A DNA stretch of 48,880 nt from Bacteroidales bacterium (GCA_015493525.1 WGCY01000022.1:1-48880), one strand, 5' to 3'. Counted from the first letter of the stretch, positions 7,657 through 16,320 are shown. Notes: generated from the sequence alone by a model not told the origin. Numbers and translations: made by a program.

Positions 7657-8301
7657 ATGGATAAATATAAAAATAAATACCGAATAAAATCTACCCGCCT
7701 GCAACAATGGGATTACCGTTGGACAGGGGCATATTTTATTACCATTTGCACCAAAAACCGTATGCATTATTTTGGCAATATCGTTGAAACCAACAATATA
7801 GAACAACCACAAAAAATGAAATTGTCCCCCGTTGGGGTTATTGCCGATATATTATGGTACGAAATACCCAACCATGCCAAAAATGTGGAATTAGGGGCAT
7901 TTGTGGTGATGCCCAATCATGTGCACGGTATTATTATTATCAACCAAAACGGTGCGGATGAAACCGGTATGCCCGATGCATTATCCAACGCCACCAACGT
8001 ATCCAACGTAGAGACAGGGCATGCCCTGTCTCTACAGATGCAACCATCACAACCATCACAACCATCACCGGTCGGTAAAAATCGGTTTCAAAATATCGGT
8101 AAAAATTCTATTTCGTCCATTGTGGGTTCATATAAATCGGCCGTTACCAAACACGCACGGCGTTTGGGATATAATTTTGCATGGCAATCCCGTTTTTACG
8201 ACCATATTATTCGCGACGAAAAATCTTTTCTTAAAATATCTGATTATATTCAAAATAACCCCATAAATTGGGAAAATGATGAATTATATCTTGAGGAATA
8301 A
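7657..8301 (+). CDS. REP-associated tyrosine transposase (RAYT), Y1 HUH family
   Basis: The 214-residue protein begins KYRIKSTRLQQWDYRWTGAY FITIC in the manner of Bacteroidota RAYTs. It carries the HUH metal motif in VVMPNHVHGI (H88, H90), the helix NSISSIVGSYKSAVTKHA, FYDHIIRDEKSF, and a candidate catalytic tyrosine in DYIQNNPINW (Y197). Y1 enzymes nick and rejoin single-stranded DNA at hairpins; RAYTs act on REP palindromes. A variable linker (about residues 93-138) separates the two halves and is encoded in part by a perfect 28-bp palindrome (8008-8035) and a 9-bp tandem repeat. The gene lies 2 bases after hsdS and 3 bases before hsdM on the same strand, so it is transcribed with them. Whether it serves the restriction system or only uses its promoter is unknown. 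Confidence 0.9.
   Translation: MDKYKNKYRIKSTRLQQWDYRWTGAYFITICTKNRMHYFGNIVETNNIEQPQKMKLSPVGVIADILWYEIPNHAKNVELGAFVVMPNHVHGIIIINQNGADETGMPDALSNATNVSNVETGHALSLQMQPSQPSQPSPVGKNRFQNIGKNSISSIVGSYKSAVTKHARRLGYNFAWQSRFYDHIIRDEKSFLKISDYIQNNPINWENDELYLEE
8008..8035. repeat. Perfect 28-bp palindrome inside the RAYT gene
   Basis: The left arm GTAGAGACAGGGCA (8008-8021) is followed directly by its exact reverse complement TGCCCTGTCTCTAC (8022-8035), with no spacer. It encodes residues V118-L126 (VETGHALSL). Palindromes beginning GTAGAGAC and ending GTCTCTAC resemble REP sequences dispersed in many bacterial genomes. No second copy was seen in this window. Confidence 0.95.
8041..8067 (+). repeat. 9-bp tandem repeat, three copies, in the RAYT linker
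   Basis: CAACCATCA occurs three times head to tail and encodes QPS repeated three times. The length is a multiple of three, so copy-number change would keep the frame. It lies 5 bases after the 28-bp palindrome, within the variable linker. Confidence 0.9.
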
Positions 8302-8304
8302 ACC

Positions 8305-9918
8305 ATGACAAAAAGAGAACAACAAGAATTGGGTAAAACCCTTTGGAAAATAGCCGACCAACTGCGCGGGGCAATGAATGCGGATGATTTTCGCGATTAT
8401 ATGCTGTCGTTTTTGTTTTTACGATACCTGTCGGATAATTACGAAAAATCGGCACAAAAAGAACTGGGCAGGGATTACCCCAAATTAGACAAAGACGATA
8501 AACGTACACCGCTTGCTGTTTGGTATGAAGAAAACCCCGATGATGTGGTAGAATTTGAAAAACAAATGCGCCGTAAAGTGCATTATGTTATCCAACCGCA
8601 ACATTTGTGGAGCAATATTGGCGAAATGGCGCGCACCCAAAACGGTGAATTGTTGCAAACCTTAGAAGCAGGATTCAAATACATCGAAAACGAATCCTTT
8701 GAAAGTACCTTTCAGGGCTTATTCTCTGAAATCAATCTCAATTCCGAAAAACTGGGCAAGACCTACGAAGAACGCAATAAAAAACTCTGCAAAATCATCA
8801 CCGAAATAGCCAAAGGCATTGCAGAATTTTCCACCGATACTGATACTTTGGGCGATGCTTACGAGTATTTAATCGGTCAATTTGCCGCCGGTTCGGGCAA
8901 AAAAGCGGGTGAATTTTATACACCGCAACAAATTTCAACTATTCTTTCTGAAATCGTTACGCTCGATAGCCAAGACCCCACAACCGGAAAGAAAAACAAA
9001 CTGAATAAAGTGTTGGATTTTGCCTGTGGTTCGGGTTCATTGCTCTTGAATGTGCGAAAACGAATGAAAGAAAGCGGTGGAACGGTTGGAAAAATATACG
9101 GACAGGAAAAAAACATTACCACCTACAACCTTGCCCGTATGAATATGCTTTTACACGGGATGAAAGACACTGAATTTGAAATTTTTCACGGTGATACTCT
9201 GCTCAATCAATGGCCAATGCTTAACGAACCAAACCCTGCCAAAAAAGTGGAATTTGATGCAGTGGTAGCCAATCCGCCATTTAGCTTGCGTTGGGAACCC
9301 AATGAAACATTGGCAGAAGATTTCAGATTCAAAAGTTACGGACTGGCACCCAAATCAGCCGCCGATTTTGCTTTTCTCTTGCACGGCTTCCATTATCTCG
9401 CCGAAGACGGCACAATGGCAATTATTTTGCCACACGGTGTTTTGTTCCGTGGCGGAGCCGAGAAAAGAATCAGAGAAAAATTATTAAAAGACAATAATAT
9501 TGATGCTGTAATCGGTTTGCCGGCTAATTTGTTTTATTCAACAGGTATTCCGGTAAGTATTTTGGTGTTGAAAAAATGCAAAAAAGAAGATGATGTATTG
9601 TTTATCAATGCAAGTGAACATTTTGAAAAAGGCAAAAGACAGAATTTTCTGAGAGAAGAAGATATAGAGCGTATAGTAAATACATACAAAAATCGCCCTG
9701 TAAAGGTAGAGCGTTATGCTCGCAGAGTTTCAATGGCTGAAATTGAAAATAACGATTATAATTTGAATATTTCAAGATATGTTAGCACAGCGATGCCGGA
9801 AGAAAAAATTGACCTTGACGAAATCAATAAAGAACTGCTTGAAATAGAAAAGAAAATAAAAAGCAGCACAGAAAAACATAATGAATATTTAAAGGAGTTG
9901 GGATTAAAAACGATATAA
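8305..9918 (+). CDS. hsdM: Type I restriction-modification methylase, M subunit
   Basis: This 537-residue protein is the adenine-N6 methyltransferase subunit of the type I complex; two copies pair with HsdS to protect host DNA. A helical N-terminal domain (MTKREQQELGKTLWKIADQL onward) is followed by the catalytic core. The AdoMet-binding motif DFACGSGSLLLNVRKRM lies near residue 240, and the catalytic NPPF motif (VVANPPFSLRW) is at about 323. AGEFYTPQQISTIL is also typical of HsdM. The C-terminal helices probably bind HsdS. All key residues are present. It is the last gene of the operon; the arrangement with hsdR first and hsdM last is less common than R-M-S or M-S-R. Late translation of the protective methylase makes the upstream regulator's role interesting. 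Confidence 0.95.
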   Translation: MTKREQQELGKTLWKIADQLRGAMNADDFRDYMLSFLFLRYLSDNYEKSAQKELGRDYPKLDKDDKRTPLAVWYEENPDDVVEFEKQMRRKVHYVIQPQHLWSNIGEMARTQNGELLQTLEAGFKYIENESFESTFQGLFSEINLNSEKLGKTYEERNKKLCKIITEIAKGIAEFSTDTDTLGDAYEYLIGQFAAGSGKKAGEFYTPQQISTILSEIVTLDSQDPTTGKKNKLNKVLDFACGSGSLLLNVRKRMKESGGTVGKIYGQEKNITTYNLARMNMLLHGMKDTEFEIFHGDTLLNQWPMLNEPNPAKKVEFDAVVANPPFSLRWEPNETLAEDFRFKSYGLAPKSAADFAFLLHGFHYLAEDGTMAIILPHGVLFRGGAEKRIREKLLKDNNIDAVIGLPANLFYSTGIPVSILVLKKCKKEDDVLFINASEHFEKGKRQNFLREEDIERIVNTYKNRPVKVERYARRVSMAEIENNDYNLNISRYVSTAMPEEKIDLDEINKELLEIEKKIKSSTEKHNEYLKELGLKTI

Positions 9919-10248
9919 AGATGAAAAAGCCAACACTAAAAGCCATACATCCCGACCTTTGTCGGGACCAAATCGCACAATGCCAACCACACAAGCCAAA
10001 ACTTGGCAATAAGTATGTCTTTGCCAACGCTGAAAGAAAAGAGCTAACAAAATTTGAAATGAAAGATAATAGAATAATTAAGCACGAAAGCACAACATTG
10101 TATATAAGCAATGGCGAGCAAAGTGCTAAAAATGAAGTGAATATGTATAATTTAACAACGGTGCAAATATGAAAGTGCGTGCAATAAAATCCGCCACTGC
10201 TCATATACTTAACGATATCGCCCGGGTAAAAAATCATCACGAAAGCAG
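9919..10248. other. Non-coding DNA right of the restriction operon
   Basis: A short plus-strand frame (9921-10172) begins 2 bases after hsdM but has no protein-like character and contains a hairpin, so it is judged non-coding. The stretch holds the words CACAAGCCAAAAC, TTGGCAA and AAAGAGCTAAC in an order like that left of the operon (about 2187-2227). GCCAA (9998-10002) and TTGGC (10006-10010) form a small additional inverted pair. Confidence 0.5.
9950..9967. terminator. Hairpin downstream of hsdM
   Basis: TCCCGAC (9950-9956) and GTCGGGA (9961-9967) form a perfect 7-bp stem with a CTTT loop, 31 bases after the hsdM stop. There is no T-run after it, so it may protect the mRNA 3' end or be a REP-like repeat rather than a true intrinsic terminator. 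Confidence 0.5.
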
Positions 10249-10256
10249 TATCTTTG
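10249..10256 (+). promoter_or_regulatory. -7 promoter box of the alcohol dehydrogenase gene
   Basis: TATCTTTG matches TAnnTTTG exactly and lies 43 bases before the ATG at 10300. No good -33 element is seen. Confidence 0.55.
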
Positions 10257-10299
10257 TAAAAACAAAATGATTGCGTTTAAACAATAAAACAGTGCTACC

Positions 10300-11445
10300 A
10301 TGTCCATAGAAAATTTCATTGCTTATAATCCTGTCCGTCTGCACTTTGGCAAAGGGGTAACCGATACGCTTGGCGAAACTGTCCGGCAATACGGAAAAAA
10401 AGTTTTGCTGGTATATGGAAAAGGTTCGGTAAAAAAATACGGCTATTATGACAAAGTACTGGGTCAACTTGCCAGTGCCGGACTTAGCGTTCGCGAATAC
10501 CACGGTATAAAACCCAATCCTGTGGTGGAGGATGTGCGGAAAGCCATCGCGCTGGGAAAAGCTAACAAAGTAGAGGTTATCGTGGCCCTCGGAGGCGGCA
10601 GCGTTATTGACTCAGCAAAAATTATCAGCATCGGGATAGCCAATGAGGTGGATCCCTGGCAGTTTATGATGTGGCAAACCATGCCACAGAAAGCTGTTCC
10701 GCTGGTAAATGTGCTCACACTCGCAGCTACCGGCACGGAAATGAATGCAGCAGCCGTTTTGCAAAATCCTGAAACCGGGAAAAAGGTGGGTTTTGTTCAT
10801 CCTTTGCTTTTCCCAAAAGATGCATTTTTAGATCCTTCATTTACTGTTACCGTGCCCAAAGATTACACCGCCTATGGTATTGTGGATTTGATTGCCCATG
10901 CGCTGGAAGCCTATTTTGGTGGGGGTGAACCTTCGGTTGTCGACCGCATTACCCTCTCCATTATCAGGGATGCCATGGCCTGGGCATTGCCACTGCTCAA
11001 CGATTTAAAAAATGAAGAACTCCGTGCCAATATTATGTTGGATGCCACACTGGCACTCAATGGGTTAACAAGTTACGGAAAGACCGGTGGCGACTGGGGT
11101 GCCCATGCTTTGGGGCATGAACTTTCGATACTTTACGACATGCCCCACGGAGCTACGTTGAGTATTGTCTACCCTGCCTGGCTACGGTTACAGTCAGAAC
11201 GTCTTCCAAAGCGGATTCAGCAACTCGGTGAAGGATTGTTTGGTACTTCACGTGTGGAAACAACCATTAAAAAGCTGGAAGAATTTTTTACTTCCATCGG
11301 CTCTCCCGTTCGTCTTTCCGAAGCCGGTATCGATGCTTCCCGAAAAGAAGAAATCCTGAACCAAATGAACAAAAACCAGGCTTCGGGCATGGTACACGGC
11401 CTCAACGATGAAGACCGGAAACGGTTGGTGGAATGGATGGTTTAA
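10300..11445 (+). CDS. Iron-containing alcohol dehydrogenase, butanol-dehydrogenase type
   Basis: The 381-residue protein belongs to the iron-dependent (type III) alcohol dehydrogenases, which interconvert aldehydes and alcohols with NAD(P)H in the cytoplasm. The N-terminal Rossmann-like half has KVLLVYGKGSVKKYGYYDKV and the nucleotide motif ALGGGSVIDSAK. The helical C-terminal half contains metal-ligand histidines in DLIAHALEAYF, WGAHALGHELS and MPHGATLSIVYPAW, and a metal-site aspartate near YGIVDL. The family resemblance is closest to NADPH-dependent butanol dehydrogenases (BDH/YqhD), but the substrate cannot be read from sequence. The gene stands alone with its own promoter box and ends directly against the convergent amidohydrolase (stop codons at 11443-11445 and 11448-11446). 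Confidence 0.92.
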   Translation: MSIENFIAYNPVRLHFGKGVTDTLGETVRQYGKKVLLVYGKGSVKKYGYYDKVLGQLASAGLSVREYHGIKPNPVVEDVRKAIALGKANKVEVIVALGGGSVIDSAKIISIGIANEVDPWQFMMWQTMPQKAVPLVNVLTLAATGTEMNAAAVLQNPETGKKVGFVHPLLFPKDAFLDPSFTVTVPKDYTAYGIVDLIAHALEAYFGGGEPSVVDRITLSIIRDAMAWALPLLNDLKNEELRANIMLDATLALNGLTSYGKTGGDWGAHALGHELSILYDMPHGATLSIVYPAWLRLQSERLPKRIQQLGEGLFGTSRVETTIKKLEEFFTSIGSPVRLSEAGIDASRKEEILNQMNKNQASGMVHGLNDEDRKRLVEWMV

Positions 11446-12816
11446 TCAGCGTTTTCTTTTCAGAAAACGGCCTTTAATGAGATGGCCGGTCCAGGCTCCC
11501 TTTTCTACGGCAATTTTCCCGTCTGCAATGACATATTCAGGTGCCCCGGTGGTTTTAAACCCTTCGTAGATATCTGTGTCGCAGTGCATGTGATGCGTGT
11601 CCACAGAGATAACCTGCTCTTTTTCGGGGTTCCAGATAACCAAATCGGCATCGGAGCCGGGTTGCAACGCTCCTTTGCGGGGATAAAGCCCGAATATCTT
11701 GGCCGGCTGTGTGGAAGTCAGTTCCACAAAACGGTTCAGGCTGATTTTATTTTGTAATACACCGTAAGTATAGAGCAGCGAAAGCCGGTGTTCCACACTT
11801 CCCGCACCATTGGCAATTTTACGAAAATCGTGCAGGCCGTTTTTTTTCTGCTCAAACATAAAAGGACAATGATCGGTGCCCATGCTTTGGATGGTCCTGT
11901 CGGAAAGGGCTTTCCAAAGTGCGTGGTTGTCGGCTTTTTTCCGTAGCGGCGGGCTCAGCACAAAAGGAGCTGTTTGTTCAAACGTGCCCCGGTAGCGACT
12001 GTCGTCCAGCAACAGATAATGGGGGCAGCTTTCCGCAAATACTTTTTGTCCCCGTTGCTGTGCCTTACGGATAAATTTCAGGGATTCCGCAGCCGAAACA
12101 TGAACGATATAAAAAGGACAGTTGGCTTCGGCGGCAAAGCCGATGGCTTTCTCTACTGCCTCGGCTTCGAGGCGGGCAGGGCGCGACAGTGGATGATATT
12201 CGGGCGTGGTTTGTCCGTTTTTTGCAAAATCGTTGCGCAGGGTTTCAATCTCATCACCCGATTCGCAGTGTGCAGTAACCATTCCGCCAGCTTCGGCCAC
12301 TGCCTGAAAAACTTTTCTCAGGTCTTCATCTTCCAGGCCAATGCTTGTTTTGTAAGCCATATACACTTTAAACGATGGGATTCCCGCTTCCATGCAGGTT
12401 TTTATCTCTTCCGGCAAAGTATTGCGCCATTCCACTGGGGATAAGTGGAAAGTATAGTCTGTCAGGCAGTTATCTGCTTCAGCTTTCCGTTTTTCTAAAG
12501 CGGTGCACAAAGGTTCCCCTCTGCTTGGTGTAACAAAATCGATGAGGGTGGTGGTGCCGCCAAAAAGTGCCGCCCGGCTTCCCGTAAGGAAATCATCGGA
12601 TGAAAAACCGGCAGGGGTAGGCAAGTGCATGTGTACGTGCGGGTCGATGCCGCCGGGAAAAATGAGCATACCGGAAGCATCAATGGCTTTTTGTCCGGGT
12701 GTTGAGGGGATTCCCGAATTTTCTATCCGGGTAATTTTTCCTTCTTCAATCAAAATATCGGCGGCGAATGTATGCTCTGCCGTTACCAGGGTGCCGTTTT
12801 TGATGTGTATCTCCAT
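11446..12816 (-). CDS. Dihydropyrimidinase / D-hydantoinase family amidohydrolase
   Basis: The 456-residue cytoplasmic enzyme belongs to the cyclic amidohydrolases that open the ring of dihydropyrimidines or hydantoins. It shows the metal-binding GGIDPHVHMHLP, the lysine that is carbamylated to bridge two metals in SFKVYMAYK, further histidines in MVTAHCESGDE and FYIVHVSAAES, and the aspartate motif SMGTDHCPF. The C-terminal SDADLVIWNPEKE is also typical. Length matches the family (about 455-480). It starts 12 bases after the YgjV-like gene's stop and is probably co-transcribed with it. No other pyrimidine-degradation genes are adjacent, so hydantoin or another cyclic amide may be the real substrate. 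Confidence 0.9.
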   Translation of the reverse strand: MEIHIKNGTLVTAEHTFAADILIEEGKITRIENSGIPSTPGQKAIDASGMLIFPGGIDPHVHMHLPTPAGFSSDDFLTGSRAALFGGTTTLIDFVTPSRGEPLCTALEKRKAEADNCLTDYTFHLSPVEWRNTLPEEIKTCMEAGIPSFKVYMAYKTSIGLEDEDLRKVFQAVAEAGGMVTAHCESGDEIETLRNDFAKNGQTTPEYHPLSRPARLEAEAVEKAIGFAAEANCPFYIVHVSAAESLKFIRKAQQRGQKVFAESCPHYLLLDDSRYRGTFEQTAPFVLSPPLRKKADNHALWKALSDRTIQSMGTDHCPFMFEQKKNGLHDFRKIANGAGSVEHRLSLLYTYGVLQNKISLNRFVELTSTQPAKIFGLYPRKGALQPGSDADLVIWNPEKEQVISVDTHHMHCDTDIYEGFKTTGAPEYVIADGKIAVEKGAWTGHLIKGRFLKRKR

Positions 12817-12828
12817 GGTTTTTTTCGC

Positions 12829-13458
12829 TTAGTTTGCCATCAGGTTTTTGGAAAATTTACCTTCTTTGTCTTTGGTAAATCCCAGCTTTTTGAGGTATTG
12901 TTCATATTTTTTGCTGGATACGGGTGCTACTACCTTCTTGTAACCCTTTTCAACAAAGCGGGGGCGCAGGTGCTGGTAGATAAATTTACCGTTTTTCAAA
13001 TCACGATATTCCTTTGTAACATAGTCCAGTCCAACAAAGAGTGTGTTTTCCCCTTCGCGGTGGGCCAGAAAGACCCCTGCCACATTCAGGTTGCGCAAAA
13101 CAAAAAAACTGATGGTATTCATTTCGGGTTTATAGACAAAATCGGGGAAAAAATTCTGAATGTCCTGATCATGAAATTTCAAAAATTCCAGCAAATATTT
13201 GTTGTCGTTACGCACTTTCAGAATATCAAAGACTTCTTTTTTCCGGTAAATTTTAGTTAGATAGTAAATATCCACAAAAGCGATAAAACCATTGAGTACC
13301 GTTACCGGAATGGCATGAATCAGCAGGCCGTAAGTGGCAAAAGCTATGGCTCCCACCAGATTAATCCATCTGAATTTCACGATGGAACTCATGGTCATGG
13401 AAGTGGCAATAATAAGCGAAGCAAAATAGCCGAATAAACTTAAAGTATCTGTTTGCAT
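12829..13458 (-). CDS. YgjV-like membrane protein with a GNAT-like C-terminal domain
   Basis: The 209-residue protein has three hydrophobic segments in its first about 75 residues (LSLFGYFASLIIATSMTM, WINLVGAIAFATYGLLIH, VTVLNGFIAFVDIYYLTKIY), the pattern of the YgjV inner-membrane family. The soluble C-terminal half ends KKYEQYLKKLGFTKDKEG, which resembles the final strand-helix of GNAT acyltransferases; the middle contains FVLRNLNVAGVFLAHREGEN. It would therefore be a membrane-anchored acyltransferase-like protein, but no substrate is known. It lies 12 bases before the amidohydrolase and may share its transcript. Confidence 0.75.
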   Translation of the reverse strand: MQTDTLSLFGYFASLIIATSMTMSSIVKFRWINLVGAIAFATYGLLIHAIPVTVLNGFIAFVDIYYLTKIYRKKEVFDILKVRNDNKYLLEFLKFHDQDIQNFFPDFVYKPEMNTISFFVLRNLNVAGVFLAHREGENTLFVGLDYVTKEYRDLKNGKFIYQHLRPRFVEKGYKKVVAPVSSKKYEQYLKKLGFTKDKEGKFSKNLMAN

Positions 13459-13608
13459 GGTAAAATATTATCTCTATGAACTCCGGTAGTTCCCGGAAAA
13501 TGTTTTAATACGGTTATGCTGAAATGACTTTCTTTTGAAAAAACCACCATGCAAAAATAGGTAAAGGAAGGATATGATTGGGGGCAATTTTTTATGGTTT
13601 TACGAAAT

Positions 13609-13905
13609 TTAATCATCGATCTGTTCAAACAGATCATCCCATCCTGGATTCATTTGCCGGATAAGCTCCACTTTTTTCTTTCGGGAACCTGCCTTAATTT
13701 GTTTTTCCCTCGCAATGGCTTCTTCAATAAACGGGAAGTTTTCATAATAAACCAGTTTATGACAGTTATACCTATTTGTGAATGACTTGGAATATTTGCC
13801 TGTTTTGTGCTCGTAAACCCGATTTAGCAGGTTACTGGTAACTCCAGTATAAATAACTGTGTTATTTTTGTTTGCCATAAAATAGACAAAGCCCCCACGT
13901 TCCAT
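13609..13905 (-). CDS. GIY-YIG domain small nuclease-like protein
   Basis: The 98-residue protein is a single GIY-YIG domain: GGFVYFMANKNNTVIYTGVT gives the two short strands (here FVYFM and VIYTGVT), followed by LLNRVYEHKTGKYSKSFTNRY with the conserved arginine and histidine, and EAIAREKQIKAGSRKKKVELI with the conserved glutamate. Such stand-alone proteins of 80-100 residues (YhbQ/UPF0213-like) are very common in Bacteroidota, often in multiple copies, and their role is not settled; DNA repair or mobile-element functions are suggested for the family. An in-frame upstream ATG (13995) would add 30 residues unlike the family, so the start at 13905 is preferred. REP-like DNA lies just upstream. 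Confidence 0.88.
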   Translation of the reverse strand: MERGGFVYFMANKNNTVIYTGVTSNLLNRVYEHKTGKYSKSFTNRYNCHKLVYYENFPFIEEAIAREKQIKAGSRKKKVELIRQMNPGWDDLFEQIDD

Positions 13906-14029
13906 AATGAATTGTTTTATGGCAATAAAATTAGCAAAAAAAACGTCCCTATTGCGAAGCCTTGATAAAAATAGCAAATGGAAAAGCAATTCCACAAGTT
14001 TGGGTATTAAATGAGATAAATTTGAGGCT

Positions 14030-14118
14030 GAAGCAATCTGTCAAATATAAGTATGGCTTTTTCAAGAGATTGCTTCGCTCCTGCACACAAACCTTTCGCA
14101 CGATGCTCGCAATGGGGA
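14030..14118. repeat. REP-like foldback between the mutase and GIY-YIG genes
   Basis: GAAGCAATCT (14030-14039) is the exact reverse complement of AGATTGCTTC (14067-14076). The right arm continues as AGAGATTGCTTCGCTCC and, after about 25 bases, GCTCGCAATGGGGACG (near 14103-14118). This resembles the widespread bacterial repeat with ends AGATTGCTTC and CTCGCAATGACG, with an enlarged centre. It lies directly after the large mutase subunit stop (14123) and may act as a 3'-end structure. Confidence 0.6.
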
Positions 14119-14122
14119 CGGA

Positions 14123-16264
14123 TTACTTTCTTGCTGCCAGCAGCAGTTCCAGCATTTTTATTCCGGCTTCGGAAATGACTGTTCCCGGGCCAAAAATGGC
14201 TGCTACACCGGCATCGTACAGAAACTGATAATCCTGATGCGGAATTACGCCGCCCACAATAACCATAATATCTTCGCGTCCCAGTTTTTTCAGCTCTTCC
14301 ATGACTTGTGGTACCAGCGTTTTGTGTCCCGCGGCGAGGCTGGAAACGCCAAGAATGTGCACATCGTTTTCCACGGCCTGGCGGGCAGCTTCGGCGGGTG
14401 TCTGAAACAGCGGCCCGATATCCACATCAAACCCGATGTCGGCATAACCGGTGGCTACCACTTTTGCCCCGCGGTCGTGGCCATCCTGGCCCATTTTGGC
14501 AACCATGATGCGTGGCCGGCGGCCTTCTAATGCCGCAAACTTATCCGCCAGTTTTCTGGCCTTTTCAAAGTTACTGTCATCGCCGGCTTCCGAAGAATAA
14601 ACTCCTGAAATAGATTTTATCACTGCTTTGTACCTCCCAAAAACTTTTTCGCAAGCATACGAAATTTCTCCGAGACTGGCACGTTTTTTTGCCGCATCTA
14701 CTGCCAGTGCCAGCAGGTTTCCTTTGCCTGTTTCGCAGGCTTTTGTAATGGTGTCAAGGCTTTCCTGTACTTCGCCTTCGTTTCTTTCGGCACGTAATTT
14801 TTTCAATCGCGCCAGCTGGGCTTCGCGTACAGCGGCATTGTCCACCTCAAGTGTTTCCAGCGGGTCTTCTTTTGCCAACCGGTATTTGTTCACCCCGACA
14901 ATCACATCTTTTCGGGCGTCAATGCGTGCCTGTTTCCTTGCTGCTGCTTCTTCGATGCGCATTTTGGGCAGTCCGGTTTCAATGGCTTTGGCCATGCCGC
15001 CCATCTCTTCCACTTCCCGGATATGCTGCCAGGCTTTGTGTGCAATTTCATGTGTAAGGCTTTCCACATAATAGGAGCCGGCCCACGGATCGACCGTACG
15101 GCATATTTCCGTTTCCTGTTGAAGGTAAATCTGCGTGTTGCGGGCAATACGTGCCGAGAAATCGGTGGGCAGGGCAATGGCTTCATCCAGGGCATTGGTA
15201 TGTAACGATTGCGTATGTCCCAAAGCGGCACCCATGGCTTCGATGCAGGTACGTGCCACATTGTTGAACGGATCCTGTTCGGTCAGGCTCCATCCCGATG
15301 TTTGGGTATGGGTCCGCAATGCCATGGACTTGGGGTTCCTGGGGTTAAACTGTTTCACCAATTTTGCCCACAGCATACGGGCTGCCCTCAGTTTGGCAAT
15401 TTCCATAAAATGGTTCATGCCCAGTCCCCAGAAAAAAGAGAGCCGCGGGGCAAAGGTGTCAATTTTCATTCCAGCTTTCAGTCCGGTACGGATGTAATCC
15501 AGCCCGTCGGCAAGCGTGTAGGCCAGCTCCAGGTCGGCAGGGGCACCGGCTTCCTGGATGTGGTACCCGGAGATGGAAATACTGTTGAATTTGGGCATGT
15601 GTTTGGCCGTGTATTCAAAAATATCCGATATGATACGCATGGAAGGTTTGGGGGGATAAATGTAAGTGTTGCGAACCATGAATTCTTTGAGGATGTCGTT
15701 TTGGATGGTTCCGGCCAGCTCTTCGGGCCTGGCCCCCTGCTCCAGCGCAGTAACAATGTAAAAGGCCATCACCGGCAAAACGGCACCGTTCATGGTCATG
15801 GAGACCGATGTCTTGTTTAACGGAATTTCATCAAACAGGATTTTCATGTCAAGTACCGAGTCAATAGCCACGCCGGCCTTGCCTACATCGCCCACAACAC
15901 GTTCATGGTCAGAGTCGTAACCGCGATGGGTGGCGAGGTCGAAAGCGACCGACAGCCCTTTCTGTCCAGCAGCAAGGTTGCGGCGGTAAAAGGCGTTGGA
16001 TTCTTCGGCAGTGGAAAAACCGGCATACTGGCGAATGGTCCAGGGGCGGGTTACGTACATGGTGGAATAGGGGCCGCGAAGAAACGGAGGGATTCCGGCA
16101 GCAAAATCCAGGTGCTCCAGGCTTTCAAGGTCCTTTTGGGTGTAAAGGCTTTTGACTTTGATTTTTTCGGCGGGCATCCAATCCGGAACAGGCCGGCCTG
16201 TTTTTTCCTGCTGCGGTTGCCCGGATATTTGGTGAATATCTATGGAATGAAAATCTGGTTTCAT
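14123..16264 (-). CDS. mutB: Methylmalonyl-CoA mutase, large (catalytic) subunit
   Basis: This 713-residue protein carries out the adenosylcobalamin-dependent interconversion of succinyl-CoA and (R)-methylmalonyl-CoA. The N-terminal TIM-barrel domain contains [30 protein letters not shown], the substrate-binding start of the family, and [14 protein letters not shown]. The C-terminal cobalamin-binding domain has the DxHxxG signature in [15 protein letters not shown] (near residue 590), VSSLAAGH, and VIVGGVIP with the trailing FGPGT. Length and features are those of the active alpha subunit. The small subunit is encoded 122 bases upstream on the same strand. In Bacteroidota this pair serves propionate formation from succinate or propionate use. 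Confidence 0.97.
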   Translation of the reverse strand: MKPDFHSIDIHQISGQPQQEKTGRPVPDWMPAEKIKVKSLYTQKDLESLEHLDFAAGIPPFLRGPYSTMYVTRPWTIRQYAGFSTAEESNAFYRRNLAAGQKGLSVAFDLATHRGYDSDHERVVGDVGKAGVAIDSVLDMKILFDEIPLNKTSVSMTMNGAVLPVMAFYIVTALEQGARPEELAGTIQNDILKEFMVRNTYIYPPKPSMRIISDIFEYTAKHMPKFNSISISGYHIQEAGAPADLELAYTLADGLDYIRTGLKAGMKIDTFAPRLSFFWGLGMNHFMEIAKLRAARMLWAKLVKQFNPRNPKSMALRTHTQTSGWSLTEQDPFNNVARTCIEAMGAALGHTQSLHTNALDEAIALPTDFSARIARNTQIYLQQETEICRTVDPWAGSYYVESLTHEIAHKAWQHIREVEEMGGMAKAIETGLPKMRIEEAAARKQARIDARKDVIVGVNKYRLAKEDPLETLEVDNAAVREAQLARLKKLRAERNEGEVQESLDTITKACETGKGNLLALAVDAAKKRASLGEISYACEKVFGRYKAVIKSISGVYSSEAGDDSNFEKARKLADKFAALEGRRPRIMVAKMGQDGHDRGAKVVATGYADIGFDVDIGPLFQTPAEAARQAVENDVHILGVSSLAAGHKTLVPQVMEELKKLGREDIMVIVGGVIPHQDYQFLYDAGVAAIFGPGTVISEAGIKMLELLLAARK

Positions 16265-16320
16265 GTTTGTTTTTCTTAAATTATTTCTTCCAAAGTAAGA
16301 CTTCCCGGGATTGCAAATCC

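Noticed and set aside
8041-8067. CRISPR-like repeats
   Set aside because: Only three 9-base tandem units without spacers; a coding tandem repeat, not an array. No CRISPR array or cas gene was seen elsewhere.
9921-10172. 83-codon plus-strand frame just after hsdM
   Set aside because: Contains the TCCCGAC hairpin and repeat-like words, and does not look like a protein. The close spacing to hsdM is probably chance.
13906-13995. Longer 128-residue version of the GIY-YIG protein
   Set aside because: The extra 30 residues do not resemble the family and the region is close to REP-like DNA; the ATG at 13905 gives a normal length.
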